Below, piece by piece: positions 59,931-64,000 of a stretch of DNA of 64,000 nucleotides. The position numbers were made by a program, and so were the translations under genes. This DNA is from Streptomyces sp. TLI_235. GTDB lineage: Bacteria > Actinomycetota > Actinomycetes > Streptomycetales > Streptomycetaceae. The notes under the pieces are model-generated. The model made no database searches. It worked only from the letters and a program-made list of their open reading frames with translations, and was not told the DNA's origin. The first letter of the stretch is position 1. Every line of letters starts with the position of its first letter. Location: assembly GCA_002300355.1 (NCBI GenBank), contig NSGV01000002.1, positions 1 to 64,000 of the forward strand. The letters are read 5' to 3'.

Positions 59931-61325
59931 TCAGTCGGCTTCGGCGTGGGCCTCGACGTCCTCGATGCCGCTGGGGCTGCCCGCGCGTATCCAGCGGACG
60001 AACAAGCCGCCGCCGATGAGAAGGGTGGCGACGAGGGAGAGGATCGGCCAGCCGCGCAGCAGGTTGACCAGCAGGGTGAACGCGACGGCTCCGGCGGCGG
60101 CGGCGTTGACGGCAGCGAGCAGCGGCTTGCGTTCGGTTCGGGCGAAGCGGGTCATGGCGAGCAGGCCGACCAGGAAGCTGACGAACACCGACACGGCGTA
60201 GAAGAGGACCAGCTCCTGCTCCTGGCCGGCGGCGGCGACGATGATCACCGCGGCGGCGGCCAGGTAGACCACGACCGACCAGTACGGGGTGTGGTGCTTG
60301 TTGGTGCGGCCGAGGACCGGCGGCAGCACGCCGGGGCGCTCGTCGGTGCCGGCGAGGGCCTTGAGGAGGCCGGGTCCGGCCTGGAAGGAAGAGCTGGCGG
60401 CGGCGAGCAGCAGCAAAGAGCTGGTGAGCTGGAAGGCGCCGTAGAGCCAGCCGGGGCCGGCGGCTGCGTGGGCGATGTCGGCGATCTGGGTGGAGTCGGC
60501 ACCGGGCAGGCCGATGTGGAGCTTCACGGCGAGGGCGGTCAGGGCGAGGGTCAGGCCGCCGACGATGACCAGCAGCAGGGCGAGCGTGCCGCGGCCGAAG
60601 CGGCGCCGGTGGGTGTCGTCGAGCTGGCCGAGCTGCGCGATCGCCGTGGAGGGGGCTTCGATGCCGGTCGCGAGCGCCATGGCGACGGGGAACGCGAGGA
60701 CGACGGCGAAGACCCCGGAGCGGCCCGGGTCGGTGTGGGCGGGCGCGGTGCCGATGCTGTGCGGGGAGGCGAAGCCGAGCACCACCACGGCAACGGCGGC
60801 CAGGACGAACACCACGGTCATCACCGCGAACAGCAGCCGCCCGCCGTGCCCGAACCAGGTCAGCCCCGCCACGACCACCAGCAGCACCAGAGCGAGCGGG
60901 ATGCGGACCGGCGCAAGGCCCGGGAACAGGGCGATCATCGCGCTCGCCGCCGCGGCGATGGAGATACCGATGGTCAGCACGAAGTCCACGACGAGCGCGC
61001 CGATCGGCAGGAACGTCCACCGCGCCCCGAACGCCCGCCCGGCCGCTGCGGCGGCGCCGCCGCCCTTGGGGAAACGCCGGACCAGCTGCCAGTAGTTCGC
61101 GGTCACGACCACGACCAAGCCGACCACCAGGCTCATGGTGGGCAGCAGCAGTCCCAGGTCGCCGTGCAGTGCGTGCAGGGCGGCCTCGATCGCGTACGCG
61201 ACGGATGAGACCGGGTCGGCGATCACGGCGAACGCGAAGGCGAAGAACAGCACCGAGCGGCGCGGCCCGCGCGCGACCGGGATCGGCGGCGCGGCGCTGG
61301 GTGCGGCGGTCTTGGGGAAGGTCAC
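59931..61325 (-). CDS. APC-superfamily amino acid permease
   Basis: 464 residues with about twelve membrane helices. The first region reads RRSVLFFAFAFAVIADPVSS then VAYAIEAALHALHGDLGLLL; the loop NYWQLVRRFPKGGGAAAAAG and the central AMALATGIEAPSTAIAQLGQ are APC-type transport motifs. It lacks the large C-terminal soluble domain of KUP K+ transporters, so an amino acid/polyamine permease is the better call; the substrate is unknown. Its stop is only 11 bp from the right end of the ISL3-type element, which inserted just beyond the coding part. Confidence 0.87.
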   Translation of the reverse strand: MTFPKTAAPSAAPPIPVARGPRRSVLFFAFAFAVIADPVSSVAYAIEAALHALHGDLGLLLPTMSLVVGLVVVVTANYWQLVRRFPKGGGAAAAAGRAFGARWTFLPIGALVVDFVLTIGISIAAAASAMIALFPGLAPVRIPLALVLLVVVAGLTWFGHGGRLLFAVMTVVFVLAAVAVVVLGFASPHSIGTAPAHTDPGRSGVFAVVLAFPVAMALATGIEAPSTAIAQLGQLDDTHRRRFGRGTLALLLVIVGGLTLALTALAVKLHIGLPGADSTQIADIAHAAAGPGWLYGAFQLTSSLLLLAAASSSFQAGPGLLKALAGTDERPGVLPPVLGRTNKHHTPYWSVVVYLAAAAVIIVAAAGQEQELVLFYAVSVFVSFLVGLLAMTRFARTERKPLLAAVNAAAAGAVAFTLLVNLLRGWPILSLVATLLIGGGLFVRWIRAGSPSGIEDVEAHAEAD

Positions 61326-61522
61326 GGCAGGACCCTTTCCGGGAAGAGACGGATTCCATCGCCGACCAGACTTCCCGGCACACCAGGCCAGAACAGTACG
61401 TCAATAACCCGCCAGTAGCGCGTCAAGGAGTGGTTAAGACTTTGGCCCTGGAGCGATGCGTGTGCGCTCTGTACGCTGCCCTGCGCGCACGGCAGGGGGC
61501 CGGTGCAACGTGGGGGGCGGCT

Positions 61523-62461
61523 GTGGCGTTTGCGGTGGTGCTCGTGCTGGCGGGTCTGGTGGTGCTGGCGTGGTGCGCGGACCAGCTGGTGGTGGGTGCG
61601 GCGCGGATCGCGGAGCGGCTGGGCCTGTCCCCGGCGTTCGTCGGCGTGGTTGTCGTCGGCATCGGCACGAGCCTGCCGGAGCTCGCGGTCTCCGGCTTCG
61701 CGGCCGGGCGCGGCGAGACGGGGCTCGCGGTCGGCAACCTGGTCGGCTCGAAGATCCTGAACGTCACCCTGGTCCTGGGGCTGGTCGGAGTCATCGCTCC
61801 CGTGGTCGCCGAGCCGCGCGTGGTGCGCACACTTGGCCCGCTGTCGGTCGGCGCCGTCGGTCTCTTCGCAGTCCTGGTCGGCGGCGGGCTCGGTCGCTCC
61901 GAGGGGACGGTGCTGGCGACTCTGCTGGTCCTGGCGCTGCTGGCGCAGCTGCGGACCGCCCGCCTCGGCGGGCCCAGCATCATGGCGGTGCCCGTGGTCG
62001 GCGAGCAGGCGTCCCTGGTGAGGGAGTCCCTGCGGACCGCCGTCGGTCTGCTGGGCACCCTGGGCGGCGCGCAGTTGCTGGTCGGCAACGCGACAGTGAT
62101 CGCCGACCGGATGGGGGTGTCGCAGGCGGTCATCGGGTTCACGCTCGTGGCACTCGGCACGTCGCTGCCCGAGCTGGTCACCTCACTGCAGGCGCACCGG
62201 CGCGGCGCCTCGGAACTGCTGGTGGGCAACCTGCTGGGCAGCAACCTGGTCAACAGCCTCGCGGGCGGCGCGACCATCGCCCTCGCCACACCGGCCACCG
62301 CAGCGGGGAAAGTGCCCGGGGTCGGGGGCTCCGTGCTGACCGCGATGACGCTGACCGGAGTGCTGGCGTGGATGCTGCTCGCCGGCGGGCGGCTCAACCG
62401 CGGCGGCGCGCTGGTGCTGCTGGCGGTGTGCGCGGTGGTGCTGCCGCTGCTGACCGGCTGA
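61523..62461 (+). CDS. CaCA-family cation antiporter (Ca2+/Na+:H+ exchanger type)
   Basis: 312 residues, about ten membrane helices arranged as two homologous halves, each with the alpha-repeat signature: GIGTSLPELAVSGFAAGRGE with LAVGNLVGSKILNVTLVLGL in the first, and ALGTSLPELVTSLQAHRRGA with LLVGNLLGSNLVNSLAGGAT in the second. The acidic Glu in both SLPEL motifs is the ion site. It should export Ca2+ or other cations in exchange for Na+ or H+ across the cytoplasmic membrane. GTG at 61523 follows a GGGGGGCGG stretch. It is divergent from the APC permease. Confidence 0.88.
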   Translation: MAFAVVLVLAGLVVLAWCADQLVVGAARIAERLGLSPAFVGVVVVGIGTSLPELAVSGFAAGRGETGLAVGNLVGSKILNVTLVLGLVGVIAPVVAEPRVVRTLGPLSVGAVGLFAVLVGGGLGRSEGTVLATLLVLALLAQLRTARLGGPSIMAVPVVGEQASLVRESLRTAVGLLGTLGGAQLLVGNATVIADRMGVSQAVIGFTLVALGTSLPELVTSLQAHRRGASELLVGNLLGSNLVNSLAGGATIALATPATAAGKVPGVGGSVLTAMTLTGVLAWMLLAGGRLNRGGALVLLAVCAVVLPLLTG

Positions 62462-62479
62462 CCCGCGGGCCTGGACACC

Positions 62480-62793
62480 TCACGCCGGATTGGCACCGGT
62501 GCGGGGTGGCTCGTCGATCGGGAAGGTGGCGAGGCGGTCGAGTCCGACGGCGCGCAGGGCCACGCGGGGCTGCGGGGCGGCCCGCGGGCCGGTCTGCCGG
62601 GCAGCCTGGGCGCGAGGGCGAGCAGGGCGGTGCTGCCGCGCGGGGTGATGTGCGGGACCCGGACGAGGTCGATCTCGATCCACGCGGGCGCGCCTCGCAG
62701 AGCGGCGCGCAGACGGTGGGCGACCTGATCGGCCCTGGCGGTGTCGATGGTCCCGCGCAGGCTCACCAGCGCCGTCCCCGCATCGGCGGCCAC
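62480..62793 (-). pseudogene. STAS-domain (anti-anti-sigma-like) gene, frameshifted
   Basis: The start reads DAGTALVSLRGTIDTARADQ then VAHRLRAALRGAPAWIEIDL and RVPHITPRGSTALLALAPRL, matching a STAS domain including the phospho-acceptor Ser/Thr region around ITPRGST. Near 62600 the frame breaks and the remaining strand PRVALRAVGLDRLATFPIDE (end of a STAS fold) continues in another frame. About 100 residues in total. If functional it would be a substrate of a SpoIIE-type phosphatase/kinase system like the one encoded at 10871-13579. The start codon is uncertain; the frame stays open upstream of the GTG at 62793. Confidence 0.6.
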
Positions 62794-62879
62794 GAACGCA
62801 CCATCAGCAATCTGGCGGTGCGTCAGAATGGCCGGGGTGCCGCGACAGGCATACAGGAGCCGAACCGGAGGTACAGCCC

Positions 62880-63582
62880 ATGACGCGGTACTGCGTCGAC
62901 CCCGCCCGACGCGAGCTGCTCGCCGCCTGGGGATGCGGCGAGGGCGACCTCGCCACCCGCATCGCCGCTCTCCCTGCGAGCGCCGACACCTCCACGCTCC
63001 TGAGCCTGGCCCGCGCGCTCACCCAGCTGTCCGACGCCGCGTGGCGCGCCTACACCCGCCCCGCCAGTGCCGCCGGCTCCCTGGAGCCCAACACCGAGCT
63101 GGCGCCGCGAGCAGGAACGCAAGGCCTTCGGCGAGGTCGCCGACGCGATCACCAAGCCGCATCTCCCCCACGGCGGCGCGAGTGGTCTTGTACAGCCGCC
63201 TGATCGAGTCCGCCCACCGCGTCGGACGCGCTCTCCACGACCTCGACGACGAAGCCCTGACGAAGGCCGTCCTCGCCGAGGTCACCCTCGAGCTCGCCGC
63301 CGTGGAGAGCGCCGAACTCGGCAACCTCACCGGCCGTGCCCAGCAGGCCGTCCTCCTCAGCCGCGAGGACGCATCCCCCGTCCAAGTATCCGCGGCCGAT
63401 CAGCTCCTCCAGCAGGACCCCTTCGACCCCGTCGAGCTGTTCTCCGCGATCGACCCCACCGCAGCCGCCGTCGCCGCGGCCCACTGGCTCGCCGCCGCAG
63501 CCGAGGTCACCGCCGACGTTTCCGGCTACGACCCCACAGAGTCGTCCTCGCGGCCGCCGACATCGAAGCCCTCCCCCACGAG
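62880..63582 (+). pseudogene. Multiply frameshifted hypothetical gene truncated by an IS256 fragment
   Basis: In successive frames this reads TRYCVDPARRELLAAWGCGE and ALTQLSDAAWRAYTRPASAA (first frame), REQERKAFGEVADAITKPHL (second), then LIESAHRVGRALHDLDDEAL, VLAEVTLELAAVESAELGNL and LFSAIDPTAAAVAAAHWLAA (third), and VVLAAADIEALPHE (fourth). Shifts are near 63105, 63185 and 63535. The segments are collinear, and helical, but no family name is recognised. The last fragment stops abruptly at about 63582 where IS256 sequence begins, so the gene was cut by insertion or recombination. Confidence 0.7.
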
Positions 63583-63816
63583 GCCGTTGCCCGATCCGCG
63601 ACCGGCCGGATCGTGCTTCTCGTAGCCGAGGTACTCGGTCATCTCGGCGTCCAGGGCCCGTTCCAGCACGGCCCGGGTCACCCGGGTCAGCAGCCCGCCC
63701 TCGCCCAGCAGGGCCGCACCTGAGGCATCGGCGCGGTTCATCAACCGCTCGACGAGCTCGTCCACCAAGCCCTCATCGACCGGCTCGGCGGCCGGCCCTT
63801 CCCTGTCGCTCATCAT
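63583..63816 (-). pseudogene. IS256-family transposase N-terminal fragment
   Basis: From the ATG at 63816 the reading is SDREGPAAEPVDEGLVDELV then ERLMNRADASGAALLGEGGL, LTRVTRAVLERALDAEMTEY and LGYEKHDPAGRGSGN, a standard start of IS256 mutator-type transposases. After GRGSGN at about 63583 it stops matching, so nearly all of the catalytic part is gone. An IS256-like terminal repeat lies upstream at about 63874-63908. Confidence 0.85.
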
Positions 63817-63873
63817 GGTCTGTCCGTTCCGGCCGGCCAAGGCCCGGGGGCCGGGCCTCGGCCAGGTGCTCAG

Positions 63874-63908
63874 ATCACGGACTTGCACGAACTTTCTGAC
63901 ACGCTCCC
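63874..63908 (-). repeat. IS256-like terminal inverted repeat (left end of fragment)
   Basis: Read leftwards: GAGCGTGTCAGAAAGTTCGT and onward to CAAGTCCGTGATC, similar to the ends of IS256-family elements (GxxTGTCAGAAAGTTC). No matching right end is present, so the element is incomplete. From 63909 to the window edge I see nothing definable. Confidence 0.6.
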
Positions 63909-64000
63909 GTTCGCCATCCGATCACAACCCGGACGTCAGTGGCCGCCCACCGAGGGGAAGGGGAGCGTGCGGCCGGGGACCGGGGTGGGTACCCCGGCGC

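Noticed and set aside
61423..62793. A long minus-strand frame opposite the antiporter that continues the STAS reading
   Set aside because: Only the first ~80 codons match a STAS domain; the rest is antisense to a clear membrane transporter gene.
1..64000. CRISPR arrays, rRNA genes, phage structural genes and replication origins
   Set aside because: No regularly spaced 24-40 bp repeats with unique spacers, no rRNA-like sequence, no capsid, terminase or integrase genes and no DnaA-box cluster were seen.

Overview
The window is very GC-rich, with GTG and TTG starts, Shine-Dalgarno sites, long antisense open frames and protein families (SigE-type sigma factor, DIP1984, FBP zinc finger, DUF6412, DUF6461, SpoIIE-type phosphatase with a HATPase module) typical of Streptomyces, Kitasatospora and relatives. 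One leaderless-looking gene carries a TTA codon at position 2, the classic bldA-dependence signature. I read it as a streptomycete chromosome segment, outside the conserved core at least at its right end.

Layout. 1-4 kb: an OmpR-type response regulator cut by the left edge, an MHS-type MFS transporter and a divergent GT-B glycosyltransferase. 4-9.6 kb: small unknown genes, a leishmanolysin-like zinc protease, then a run of decayed genes (alpha-glucosidase fossil, frameshifted SMI1/KNR4-like gene, class V aminotransferase with three frameshifts). 9.7-19 kb: ordinary accessory and housekeeping genes (DUF6412 plus YidC/Oxa1, a multidomain SpoIIE-type phosphatase, FBP protein divergent from a TetR regulator over a perfect operator, thioesterase, alpha/beta hydrolase, isochorismatase-like hydrolase with its GlxA-type regulator, DIP1984 protein).

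19.2-39.8 kb is the main attraction: a locus all on the minus strand with a WD40 protein, three WXG100/CpnT-N-like proteins with tandem-repeat tails, and a single 13,974-bp gene for a 4,657-residue protein. That protein has an ESX-type helical N-terminus, repeat linkers and at least four separate candidate enzyme modules: a GEAH (ChaN/Tiki-like) module, an HEFTH zinc protease module resembling anthrax lethal factor, a Cys/His module resembling CNF-type deamidases and a papain-like Cys/His/Asp module resembling Tox-PL glutamine deamidases. It ends in a duplicated module. I interpret it as a type VII-secreted multi-effector polymorphic toxin. No clear immunity gene follows. Perfect hairpins divide the locus into several transcription units.

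39.8-56.1 kb: two GNATs, SixA-type phosphatase, PatB-like lyase, secreted lamin-tail protein, glucose-6-phosphate dehydrogenase paralogue, NYN protein, an atypical NodB-like lipoprotein, two tandem secreted tripeptidyl-aminopeptidase-like hydrolases, patatin divergent from TetR over a palindromic operator, a SigE-family sigma factor with a membrane partner, and a VOC protein.

56.2-64 kb is a mobile-element graveyard: an IS5-type element with inverted repeats, a nitrilase fragment trapped between it and a 2.4-kb ISL3-type element that carries a DUF6461 gene as passenger, then an APC permease, a Ca2+/H+-type antiporter, a frameshifted STAS gene and a multiply frameshifted gene truncated by an IS256 transposase fragment.
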